From positions 1 to 39,389 of the forward strand of contig DYKZ01000007.1 in the NCBI GenBank assembly GCA_020722345.1: a stretch of DNA of 39,389 bases. The letters run 5' to 3'. Of the stretch, positions 20,254-28,557 are shown in pieces. Numbering within the stretch: position 1 is the stretch's first letter; each line of letters begins with the position of its first letter. The translations under genes and the position numbers were made by a program. Origin of the DNA: Anaerolinea thermophila (GTDB taxonomy: Bacteria; Chloroflexota; Anaerolineae; Anaerolineales; Villigracilaceae). The notes below the pieces were generated by a model. The model searched no databases, was not told the DNA's origin, and saw nothing but the letters and a program-made list of their open reading frames with translations.

Positions 20254-22128
20254 ATGAACCAGCGGAAGAAGAACAACAAACCTTCCCTCTGGAAATCAAT
20301 CCGCACCGGCCTCTATTTTGCCCTGGCGCTCGGCTTTATCGCCTATGCCTTCCAGGTGACGGACATTGACCTGACCGAATTTCGCAAACCGACGCGCGTC
20401 ACCTCCTGGACGCGCGCCCTGCGCGCCCTGGCGAAGCCGGAAATCTTCGAATACGAGAAGGCCGAGACAATCGTCAATGCTCCCATCTATCTCCCCTGCC
20501 CGGAAGGAGTCACTCCCGGCCTGGCGGAACAGGATACCAGCGGCCCTTATCTCGTTGTCCCGACCTGCGGCGCGCTTGGAGAGACCATCACTGTGGAAGG
20601 TTTTAACTTCCCTCCCGGCGCTGTGGGACCGATCGGCTGGGTGCCGAGCAGCGACCCGGCCTATGACCTCCTGCTGAGGCCGGAAGATGTAAAGGTCGAC
20701 TCAGATGGCCATTTCAGTTACGAATTCACCCTGCCCGATGACCGCCAGAGCGAGGACGTGCAGTACATCCGTGTGATAGTGCGTAAGAATGTCGGCGCGC
20801 CGGTGTGGAGCGAGAACGCCAAATTGACTTGGGATAAGATCATCGAGACCATCTTCATGGCCTTCCTGGCCACGCTGCTTGGCACCATTCTCTCCTTCCC
20901 GATCAGTTTCTTGGCGGCGCGCAACCTGATGGTAAACGTGAAAAGCCCGCTGACCAGCCTTGCGCTGAGCATCATCGGCTGGCCGGTGGGCATCTTCGCC
21001 GGCGGATTGCTGGCGCGCTGGATGATGAATTTGAGCAGTATCGAATTCGGCGGCGTGTGGATGGATATTGCCAGCGTGGTGGTGGGCAGCAGCGTTGTCT
21101 ATTTCCTCCTGCGCTGGGCGCTTTTGAGCGCGGAGGAAAACCCGGCGTTGTTCAAACGACTCCTGCGCATCGGCGCACTTCTCCTGGCGGCGCTCCTGCT
21201 TGTGTTCATTATGTATGACTTCACCTCGCTGGGCATTCAGTTGGGGCAGTCACTGATGCCCAAGCCGGACCCGCTGAGTGATGCCCTGCAACCGGAAACG
21301 GGACCGTTCACCTTCCTGGCCAACTTCATCTATCAGGTCAGCGACATCACGCACACCATCATGATCGTTGCAGTGGCTCTGGTTGTCGGCGGCGTGGCCT
21401 CGTCACTGCTGGGCCGCATTGGCCAACGGACGAATGAAAGCCTTTCGCCGGCTCCTCTGCGGATCATCAATGCCCTGCTGGCGGGTGTGGCGTTTGCTGT
21501 CTTGTTCATGCTTATCGGGGCTGGAATTGACTGGCTCTACCAGATCGGAAATAAGATGTATATTTACATCATCCCCGGTGCAGTTGGCGGCGCTCTGGGT
21601 ATCCTGATCGCCCTATTCACCAAGCCCAAATCCTCTCTGCCGGTTGGGTTGGTGGTCTACTTTATCATGCGCTCCATCCTGAACATCGTCCGTTCGGTGG
21701 AAGCGGTCATCATGGCGATTGTGTTCGTCATCTTTGTTGGCATCGGCCCGTTTGCGGGTATGATGGCGCTGGGCTTGCATACCGTCGCCAGCCTGGCGAA
21801 ACTCTACTCGGAGCAAGTGGAAAGTATCCTGCCCGGCCCGCTGGAAGCCATCGAGGCCACCGGCGCCAGCCGCCTGCAGACCATCGTGTATGGCGTCATC
21901 CCGCAGATCATCCCGCCGTACATTTCCTACACCATGTACCGCTGGGACATCAACGTGCGTATGTCCACCATCATCGGCATCACCGGCGGCGGCGGGATCG
22001 GCTTCCTGTTGGTGCAGAACATCAACCTGCTGAACTACAGCGCCGCTTCCACGCAGATGCTGGCGATTGCCATTGTAGTTGCCAGCATGGACTACATCAG
22101 TTCGAAATTACGCGAAAAGACGGTCTAG
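20254..22128 (+). CDS. phnE: PhnE-like ABC permease, enlarged (624 aa)
   Basis: ETIFMAFLATLLGTILSFPISFLAARNL; EAIEATGASRLQTIVYGVIPQIIPPYISYTMYRWDINVRMSTIIGITGGGGIGFLL. Extra N-terminal soluble region and extra TM insert. Confidence 0.88.
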   Translation: MNQRKKNNKPSLWKSIRTGLYFALALGFIAYAFQVTDIDLTEFRKPTRVTSWTRALRALAKPEIFEYEKAETIVNAPIYLPCPEGVTPGLAEQDTSGPYLVVPTCGALGETITVEGFNFPPGAVGPIGWVPSSDPAYDLLLRPEDVKVDSDGHFSYEFTLPDDRQSEDVQYIRVIVRKNVGAPVWSENAKLTWDKIIETIFMAFLATLLGTILSFPISFLAARNLMVNVKSPLTSLALSIIGWPVGIFAGGLLARWMMNLSSIEFGGVWMDIASVVVGSSVVYFLLRWALLSAEENPALFKRLLRIGALLLAALLLVFIMYDFTSLGIQLGQSLMPKPDPLSDALQPETGPFTFLANFIYQVSDITHTIMIVAVALVVGGVASSLLGRIGQRTNESLSPAPLRIINALLAGVAFAVLFMLIGAGIDWLYQIGNKMYIYIIPGAVGGALGILIALFTKPKSSLPVGLVVYFIMRSILNIVRSVEAVIMAIVFVIFVGIGPFAGMMALGLHTVASLAKLYSEQVESILPGPLEAIEATGASRLQTIVYGVIPQIIPPYISYTMYRWDINVRMSTIIGITGGGGIGFLLVQNINLLNYSAASTQMLAIAIVVASMDYISSKLREKTV

Positions 22129-22148
22129 TTTCGGACCGTTCTGGCTGG

Positions 22149-22186
22149 TACCCCGCTCTGCACGCCGAGGGCGGGGTATTTTTATT
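22149..22186 (+). terminator. Terminator after phnE
   Basis: TACCCCGC...GCGGGGTA stem followed by TTTTTATT. Confidence 0.85.
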
Positions 22187-22251
22187 GCCGCCGCGCTTCT
22201 CTCATCCGCCTTTTACCTTCCCCGGCATGATTTTTGGTACAATTCCTGGCT

Positions 22252-22923
22252 GTGTTCAAAAAACGGTTCAAACGATTCTTCTCCATGCTCCTGAAACTGG
22301 CCCTGATCCTTGCCGGATTGACTCTCCTCGTGCTGCTGGCAGCGCGCCTGATCACGGGTCTGTACGCGCGTCCGAGAACGTACAGCAGTTCCGAGGTCCC
22401 GGCGCGGCGCGTGGCGATTGTCTTCGGCGCTGGGCTGTGGCGCGACGGGACGGCCACCCCGGTCCTCTACGACCGGGTCACCACCGCCGCCGAATTGTAT
22501 TTTGCCGGCAAAGTCGAAAAACTGCTCATGTCCGGTGACAACCGCTTCGTAGACTACAACGAACCGGCGGTCATGCGTCAGGTGGCGCTCTCGCTCGGCG
22601 TCCCGGAGGAAGCCATCGTGCTCGATTACGCCGGGCGGCGCACCTACGACACCTGTTACCGCGCCGCGGCCATCTTCGGCGTCAGCGAGGCCATCCTGGT
22701 GACGCAGAAATTCCACCTGCCGCGCGCCATCTACCTGTGCAACCACCTCGGCGTGGACAGCGTAGGGGTGGAGGCCGACCGGCGCACCTACCGCCGCGCA
22801 TCCGTGCTATACTGGAACGCGCGCGAATTCCTGGCTACGGCCAATGCCCTGCGGGAGGTGCATGTCTCTCATCCCGTCCCCGTGCTGGGCGACCCTGAGC
22901 CAATTTTCCCGGAGGAACCATGA
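22252..22923 (+). CDS. SanA/DUF218-like membrane-anchored protein
   Basis: VAIVFGAGLWRDGTATPVLYDRVTTAAELYFAGKVEKLLMSGDN; ILVTQKFHLPRAIYLCNHLGVDSVGV. Start uncertain: GTG 22252 or TTG 22234. Confidence 0.85.
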   Translation: MFKKRFKRFFSMLLKLALILAGLTLLVLLAARLITGLYARPRTYSSSEVPARRVAIVFGAGLWRDGTATPVLYDRVTTAAELYFAGKVEKLLMSGDNRFVDYNEPAVMRQVALSLGVPEEAIVLDYAGRRTYDTCYRAAAIFGVSEAILVTQKFHLPRAIYLCNHLGVDSVGVEADRRTYRRASVLYWNAREFLATANALREVHVSHPVPVLGDPEPIFPEEP

Positions 22924-23489
22924 CCCGTGACGAAGCCCTTGCCCTTGTCCGTGAATATGTCAAAAACGAGAATCTCATCAAGCACATGCTCGCGGTGGAA
23001 GCCGCCATGGTCTTCTACGCCGAGAAGTTTGGCGAAGACGTGGAAAAGTGGGCTGTGACCGGCCTGCTGCACGACTTCGACTGGGAGATCCACCCCACGC
23101 TGGAGGAACATCCGACGGCGGGCGAGCCCATCCTGCGGGCGCGCGGCGTGCCGGAGGAGATCATCCGGGCGGTGCTCTCGCATGCCGACCATACCGGCGT
23201 GCCGCGCCAGACGCGCATGGAAAAGGCGCTCTTCGCCTGCGACGAGATTACCGGTCTCATCACCGCCGTTGCTTACGTCCGCCCGTCCCGCTCACTGCTG
23301 GACCTGGAGCCTGCTTCCGTTAAAAAGAAGTGGAAGGACAAAGCCTTTGCGGCGGGCGCCAACCGCGCCGAGATCGAGAAGGGTGCTGCCGAATTTGGCG
23401 TCGAACTCTGGGAGCACGTCGGCAATGTCATCACCGCCATGCGGCGCGTCGCCCCCGAACTGGGGCTGGTGGGGAATGTGCAGGGTTGA
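22920..23489 (+). CDS. HD-domain hydrolase
   Basis: KHMLAVEAAMVFYA, VTGLLHDFDWEIHP, VLSHAD metal-binding motifs; overlaps previous gene. Confidence 0.85.
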   Translation: MTRDEALALVREYVKNENLIKHMLAVEAAMVFYAEKFGEDVEKWAVTGLLHDFDWEIHPTLEEHPTAGEPILRARGVPEEIIRAVLSHADHTGVPRQTRMEKALFACDEITGLITAVAYVRPSRSLLDLEPASVKKKWKDKAFAAGANRAEIEKGAAEFGVELWEHVGNVITAMRRVAPELGLVGNVQG

Positions 23490-23611
23490 AAATAGGTATT
23501 TCGGCGGGATCCATATCATAGCGACTCACCCATAAGGTGCGTCGCATTTCTTACACGCATCAAGGCGACAATCTTGGGCGTTTCTGGTTGGCGGTCAGCA
23601 TTTCGGCAACC

Positions 23612-23839
23612 CATGTCGGCCGCCTCGGTCACGGCGGTGACTTTGCGCCCCCGTCCTTGAGACCTGATTACTGGATGATGACGTCAATGGCCGAGGAGAT
23701 TCGCTGACGGACGATCTTGACCGGCAGTTCCGGCCCGGCCATCAGCACCGGCGTCTCAAGGTGTGAGGGGGCGTCGCGGCACGTCCGGGACCTTGGCCTC
23801 CAGGCGGATGACGTGAGCCTGCTGGAGTTGCACAATCCT
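23612..23839 (-). pseudogene. Remnant of CpaF/TadA-type (T2SS/T4SS family) ATPase
   Basis: Minus strand: RIVQLQQAHVIRLEAKVPDV, then DAPSHLETPVLMAGPELPVKIVRQRISSAIDVIIQ*, then frameshifted GRKVTAVTEAADM. These match remembered CpaF blocks with deletions, a stop and a frameshift. Confidence 0.8.
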
Positions 23840-23928
23840 GGCTTTTCGATATTGGCGGCCTTCCAAGTCGGTCAATGGCTTGATTTCGCGAGGGGGGAAT
23901 GCTCCCGGCTGGTGGGATTAACGGCAAA

Positions 23929-23957
23929 CCCCCGAGGCTCGCATCCCGGGGGCTTTT
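23929..23957. terminator. Bidirectional hairpin terminator downstream of csp
   Basis: CCCCCG...CGGGGG followed by CTTTTTAT on plus strand, preceded by AAA (TTT on minus). Confidence 0.65.
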
Positions 23958-23975
23958 TATGGGTGTTCGGCGGAA

Positions 23976-24188
23976 TTAACTGACAACGACAACGTTGCTG
24001 GCCTGCGGGCCTTTGGGACCCTGCGTGACCGAGAATTCTACCTTCTGGCCTTCTTCGAGGTTCTTGAAGCCATCGCCCTGAAGGGCGGAGAAGTGGACAA
24101 AGACATCCGCTCCGCCCTCGCGGCTGATAAAGCCGAAGCCCTTGCTTCCGTTGAACCATTTGACTGTACCGCTGATACGTTCTGACAT
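23976..24188 (-). CDS. csp: Cold-shock protein (CspA family)
   Basis: [30 protein letters not shown]; ~70 aa; AAGGAGG RBS. Confidence 0.97.
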   Translation of the reverse strand: MSERISGTVKWFNGSKGFGFISREGGADVFVHFSALQGDGFKNLEEGQKVEFSVTQGPKGPQASNVVVVS

Positions 24189-24329
24189 TGTTTGCCTCCT
24201 TATGGCAAAAAGAAAGTGGAGGACCCGTTTGTTTCGCCAGAACTGGTAAACAAAGGGCTCATGGATATGATCCCATGAGCCGATGTAGTTTGCACTGCCA
24301 AAGCGAACTTCTGGTATCCTAAGGCCGCA

Positions 24330-24358
24330 ACTGTACCACGCGGCAGGGGAAGTGTCAA
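24330..24358 (-). promoter_or_regulatory. Sigma70-like promoter of csp with ~130-nt leader
   Basis: Minus strand TTGACA - 17 nt - TACAGT; start codon at 24188. Confidence 0.7.
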
Positions 24359-24397
24359 TGACCACTTTTCGCTTATTTTTTGATCCAGTGTAACCGG

Positions 24398-25114
24398 CTA
24401 ACGAATCAACGGCTTCTTCCCCGGCTCGCCGGGATGGCGGGGGTAATTCTTTGGCGTCGCGACAACCTTGTCGGCGATCACCAGGTAACGGTCCTCGGCC
24501 ACGCCCGGCAACATCACCGGGACCAATTGCCGCAGGCTGCCCCCCAGCAGTTTCATCGCTTTCTCGGCTTTGTGCGCCTCAACCGGCCCAGAGACGCCCT
24601 TCTGCGCCAGAATCGCCCCCCCCACGCGCGCCAGCGGCAGAAGGTACTCGGCCAGCACGGGCAGGTTAGCCACCGCCCGCGCTACAGCCCAGTCGTAGGC
24701 CTCGCGATGGGCGGGCATCTGCCCCACCTCCTCGGCGCGAGCGTGGATCACTTCCACGGCCTCCAGTTTCAGGGTCCCGACCACGTGGCGGCAGAAATTG
24801 GCCTTCTTGCCGACCGACTCGACCAGCGTCAGTCGCATGGAGGGGTAGAGGATCTTGAGCGGCAGGCCGGGAAAACCCGCGCCCGTTCCCACGTCCACCA
24901 GCGACCGGGGCGGGGTCTCGCGCCAGGCTAGCACGCAGGAGAAGGAGTCTAGGAAGTGCTTGATGCGGATTCCTTCTGCATCCCGAATTGCAGTCAGGTT
25001 GAACTTCTCGTTCCAGGCCAGCAGTTCGCGTTCGTAGGTCATTAGCGCCACCACCTGCCGGCCGGTCAGGTGGATGCCGAACAACCGCTGCGCCTCGTGA
25101 ACGAGTTTTTCCAT
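24398..25114 (-). CDS. rsmG: 16S rRNA (guanine(527)-N(7))-methyltransferase
   Basis: [57 protein letters not shown]. Start 25114 (or 25132). Confidence 0.95.
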   Translation of the reverse strand: MEKLVHEAQRLFGIHLTGRQVVALMTYERELLAWNEKFNLTAIRDAEGIRIKHFLDSFSCVLAWRETPPRSLVDVGTGAGFPGLPLKILYPSMRLTLVESVGKKANFCRHVVGTLKLEAVEVIHARAEEVGQMPAHREAYDWAVARAVANLPVLAEYLLPLARVGGAILAQKGVSGPVEAHKAEKAMKLLGGSLRQLVPVMLPGVAEDRYLVIADKVVATPKNYPRHPGEPGKKPLIR

Positions 25115-25131
25115 GCCAAAATTATAAACCA

Positions 25132-25167
25132 AAAGGTCTGGCAGTTACGCCGAACTGCCAGACCTTT
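25132..25167 (-). terminator. Perfect 15-bp hairpin terminator between DUF4349-like gene and rsmG
   Basis: AAAGGTCTGGCAGTT (6-nt loop) AACTGCCAGACCTTT; T-rich on minus side. Confidence 0.82.
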
Positions 25168-25168
25168 C

Positions 25169-25210
25169 ACTGCTCACTCACGACTGGAGACTGACAACTG
25201 ATGACTGTTT
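25169..25210. repeat. Heptanucleotide tandem repeat ACTGNNN x6
   Basis: ACTGCTC ACTCACG ACTGGAG ACTGACA ACTGATG ACTGTTT, strict 7-nt period. Confidence 0.75.
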
Positions 25211-26151
25211 TACTGCTTTGCCTGCTTCTTCATCTTGCTGCGCTTAACTCCCCGGATGATGAGCCAGATCACCAAAGCAATCGGGCCAAAGACCACGATC
25301 AGGATGGGCAGAACGAGTACAAACAGCCAGATGATGAATTCGACGAAGCCGCGCAGGAAATTCACCAGCGCCTTGTAGGCATCCTGGGCGGCGCCTTTGG
25401 GCGTCCAGGGGCCGATCTCGAGCGGCTTGACGGTCTCCTCGGCCACCAGGCTGACGTTGATGAGCGAATAAGAGGAGGCCTCCTCGTAATATTTCATCTG
25501 TCCCTTGGTTATTTCGATCTGCTCGTTGTAGTACTGCAATTGGCTGAAGACGTTGAGCACGTCCTCGGTCTTGGTGGCGGCGTCCATGATGGCCTGCAAC
25601 TGGTCGCGGGCGGCTTCCAGCGCCGTCAGGCGGGACTTGAGGTCCACGTATTCGGCGGTGACATCCTGCCCGGAGCGGGTCTCGTTGCGCACCTCCACCA
25701 CGTCCGCCTTGATCTGGCCCAGCGCCGATTCCAACTTTTCGGCCGGGATGCGGATCGAGATGTAGCCCTCCGGGGCGGTGCCGCCATCGTATAGGGAGGC
25801 CTGGTACATGTTCGTCGAAACGACGAACCCGCCCAGCGACTCGGCCAGCGCGGCGATCTCCTCCATCTTGGCCTGCGGGTCGGCGATGACGATGGTCAAG
25901 TCGGCGTTCATGATGACCATGCGCTCCTGCAGGGTGGTGGCAGCCCCGGTGTCCACTTTGAGCGGGTCGTAGGTGACCGTGGTGGGCATCGGCGCATGGG
26001 CCGGGTAGGAGTCTCCGCCGCCCAGCGCTTCATCGTAGCCGCGCGGTTCTTCGTTGGGGACACCCTCGACCATCGTCGGCGCGGCAGCCCTCCCGCAAGC
26101 GGCCAGCGCGAGCGACAGGATGACGAACAGGAAAACGATTTTCTTTTTCAT
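25210..26151 (-). CDS. DUF4349-like lipoprotein
   Basis: Lipobox LALAACGR; ERMVIMNADLTIVIADPQAKMEEIAALAESLGGFVVSTN..ISIRIPAEKLESAL; coiled-coil; C-terminal TM. Confidence 0.83.
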   Translation of the reverse strand: MKKKIVFLFVILSLALAACGRAAAPTMVEGVPNEEPRGYDEALGGGDSYPAHAPMPTTVTYDPLKVDTGAATTLQERMVIMNADLTIVIADPQAKMEEIAALAESLGGFVVSTNMYQASLYDGGTAPEGYISIRIPAEKLESALGQIKADVVEVRNETRSGQDVTAEYVDLKSRLTALEAARDQLQAIMDAATKTEDVLNVFSQLQYYNEQIEITKGQMKYYEEASSYSLINVSLVAEETVKPLEIGPWTPKGAAQDAYKALVNFLRGFVEFIIWLFVLVLPILIVVFGPIALVIWLIIRGVKRSKMKKQAKQ

Positions 26152-26227
26152 GGCTTCTTCTCCTCGCGAAATGTTTGCTCCATTGACGCCTTCCACCGCA
26201 GAAAAGTTCCGCCCCCAAATGCGCTCC

Positions 26228-26962
26228 CTACCACCCGCCCGACAGCCTCTCGGCGTGGCGCGCCGGCAGTCCGGCCTTGAGGATCTGCGCCTGCACCGTC
26301 TCGATGTCGTATTCTACCCGGCGCGTCTCCCAGGTCTCCTCCTTGGGCGAGAAGATGGCGTAAGCGGCGCGCGGGTCGCGGTCGCGCGGCTGTCCTACCG
26401 AGCCAGGGTTGAGGATAGCACGCTCGTCGAGTTTATAAGTCGTGCCCGGGCGCGGCACCTCGATGGTCAGGTCATCCTCCGCATTATGGTACTGGAAGAT
26501 GGCCTGAAAATGAGAATGCCCCACCACGCACCAGCGAGTGACGAAATAGTCCAGGTTCAGGCGCGCCACCAGTGTGTTCATGATGTATTCCCAGATCGAA
26601 TCGCGCGGGCTGCCGTGCGCCAGGGTCATCTCGCCGCGCTCCACCGGCGTTATGGACTGGGCGCGCAGGAATTCCTTGCTCGCCTCGCTCAGCGTTTCCC
26701 GCTGCCAGAGCAGCGCCTTGCGGGCATCCGGATTGAAGGTCTCCAGGGTCATGTCGTTGACGGCGGCGTAATCGTGGTTGCCCATCATCGAGGTCAGGCG
26801 CGGCAGCCCGGCGATACGCTCGATGCACTCGTTGGGGCGCGGGCCGTAGCCCACCACATCGCCCAGGCACCAGACTTCGTCCACCTTGCCGGCGTCCGCC
26901 AGCACGGCCTCCAGCGCCACCAGGTTGGCGTGAATATCAGAGATGACAAGGACTTTGGTCAT
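26228..26962 (-). CDS. Metallophosphoesterase (YfcE/MJ0936-like)
   Basis: VLVISDIHANLVALEAVL; CLGDVVGYGPRPNECIE; MMGNHDYAA; VVGHSHF. Confidence 0.9.
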   Translation of the reverse strand: MTKVLVISDIHANLVALEAVLADAGKVDEVWCLGDVVGYGPRPNECIERIAGLPRLTSMMGNHDYAAVNDMTLETFNPDARKALLWQRETLSEASKEFLRAQSITPVERGEMTLAHGSPRDSIWEYIMNTLVARLNLDYFVTRWCVVGHSHFQAIFQYHNAEDDLTIEVPRPGTTYKLDERAILNPGSVGQPRDRDPRAAYAIFSPKEETWETRRVEYDIETVQAQILKAGLPARHAERLSGGW

Positions 26963-28170
26963 TTTTCACCCAGCAGCGCCGCTAATCGTTCGATGATGAT
27001 TTCCGCTGCCTGCTCCTTGCCCATCAGCGGCAGCGCCTCCTGCCGCCCGTCGGCGAAGAGCAGGGTGATGCGGTTGGTATCCACGCCGAAGCCGGCGTCG
27101 GGCGCGGAGACATCGTTGGCGGCAATCATATCCAGGTTTTTCGACTTCAACTTGGCGACGGCATTCTCGAGCAGGTCCCGGCTTTCGGCGGCGAAGCCGA
27201 TCACCACCCGCGGCCGCCCGGACCCGAGGCCTGCTGCCGCTAAAAGGACATCCGGCGCGGCCTCCAGTTCGACCTGCGGAATCCCGTCCCGCTTCTTGAG
27301 TTTGTCGGCGGACACCGTCTTCGGGCGGAAGTCGGCCACTGCCGCGGCCATGACCAGGGCGTCGGCCCCCGCGGCTTCGGCCAGGACGGCCTCCTTCACC
27401 TCCTCCGCCGTCTGGGCGGGGACGAGGCGCGCCCCTACGGGGGGAGTCAGAGCCGTCGGCGCGCTGACCAGCACGACGGTCGCGCCCGCATCGAGGGCGG
27501 CCTGCGCCAGGGCGTAGCCCTGTTTGCCCGATGACTTGTTCGTCAGCACGCGCACCGGGTCGAGCGGTTCCTGCGTCCCTCCGGCGGTGACGACCACCTT
27601 CCTCCCGGCCAGTTTTCCATCTCGCCCAAGCAGCAGGCGAATGTGACCGAGCAGTTCCGTCGGTTCGACGAAACGGCCGCGTCCCACCAGCCCGGAGGCC
27701 ATGCGCCCCTCGTCCGGTCCGGCGAAGGTCACGCCGCGTTCCATCAGGATGCGGACGTTCTCCTGCGTGGCCGGGCGCTCGTACATGCCCGCATCCATGG
27801 CCGGGGCAGCCAGGATGGGGCAGCGGGCGGCCAGGACGGTGATGGTGACCAGGTTGTCGGCCAGGCCGTGCGCCAGTTTGGCGAGGGTGTTGGCGGTGGC
27901 GGGGGCGATGACCAGCAGGTCGGCGCTGTGGCCGAGACCGACGTGCAGGATGTGCGCCTGCCCGCCCCACAGATCGGCGTCGGTGTAGGCTTTGCGCCCG
28001 GTGACGGATTGGAAGGTGAGCGGGGTGACGAATTTCTCGGCCCCCGGCGTGAGCAGCACATCCACCTGCGCCCCGGCCTGGGTCAGTTTGGAGGCCAGGT
28101 CGGCGGCCTTGTAGGCGGCAATCGAGCCGGTGACGCCGAGGAGGAGGTGCTTGCCGGTGAAGATAGACAT
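26959..28170 (-). CDS. coaBC: Bifunctional phosphopantothenoylcysteine decarboxylase/phosphopantothenate-cysteine ligase
   Basis: LLLGVTGSIAAYKAADLASKL; APAMDAGMYERPATQEN; VVVTAGGTQEPLDPVRVLTNKSSGKQGYALA. Confidence 0.97.
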   Translation of the reverse strand: MSIFTGKHLLLGVTGSIAAYKAADLASKLTQAGAQVDVLLTPGAEKFVTPLTFQSVTGRKAYTDADLWGGQAHILHVGLGHSADLLVIAPATANTLAKLAHGLADNLVTITVLAARCPILAAPAMDAGMYERPATQENVRILMERGVTFAGPDEGRMASGLVGRGRFVEPTELLGHIRLLLGRDGKLAGRKVVVTAGGTQEPLDPVRVLTNKSSGKQGYALAQAALDAGATVVLVSAPTALTPPVGARLVPAQTAEEVKEAVLAEAAGADALVMAAAVADFRPKTVSADKLKKRDGIPQVELEAAPDVLLAAAGLGSGRPRVVIGFAAESRDLLENAVAKLKSKNLDMIAANDVSAPDAGFGVDTNRITLLFADGRQEALPLMGKEQAAEIIIERLAALLGEK

Positions 28171-28216
28171 CAGGCCGATTATACTGCCAATATGACAGGT
28201 CAGATTGCTGATCCTG

Positions 28217-28522
28217 TCAGCAGGGAGGAGGCAGCAGGAAGAGGCGCGCCGCGAAGAACAGGCAGAAGATATTCAGCGCCGACCACAGCCCGAATCCCAC
28301 CAGCGGCGGGAGTTGCGCCAACAGCCAGAAGAGCGGCAGGATCCAGTCCGGGTAGTAGAACTGACGCAGGTTCCCACGGGCGGTCTCGATGTAAACGTAG
28401 TAGTCGAAGGGGATGTAACGGAGGGAATTGTCCAGCCACAGGAACAGGCCGAGGCTCCCGAAGGCGAGCGCCAGGGCGAAGAACTCCCAACGGGTGGAGC
28501 GGCCTCGCAGGCGGGCGTCCAT
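28217..28522 (-). pseudogene. Truncated polytopic membrane glycosyltransferase-like protein (N-terminal piece)
   Basis: MDARLRGRSTRWEFFALALAF...IPFDYYVYIETARGNLRQFYYPDWILPLFWLLAQLPPLVGFGLWSALNIFCLFFAARLF, then stop; only the first TM segments of a GT87/DUF2029-like protein. Confidence 0.5.
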
Positions 28523-28557
28523 GGCGGCCGCGTCGGGGACCGGGAAGCCGGGCGCGG

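Noticed and set aside
26054-27517. 487-aa plus-strand ORF antisense to the DUF4349-like, metallophosphoesterase and coaBC genes
   Set aside because: Shadow ORF in GC-rich DNA; composition lacks domain motifs and the opposite strand carries clear conserved proteins.
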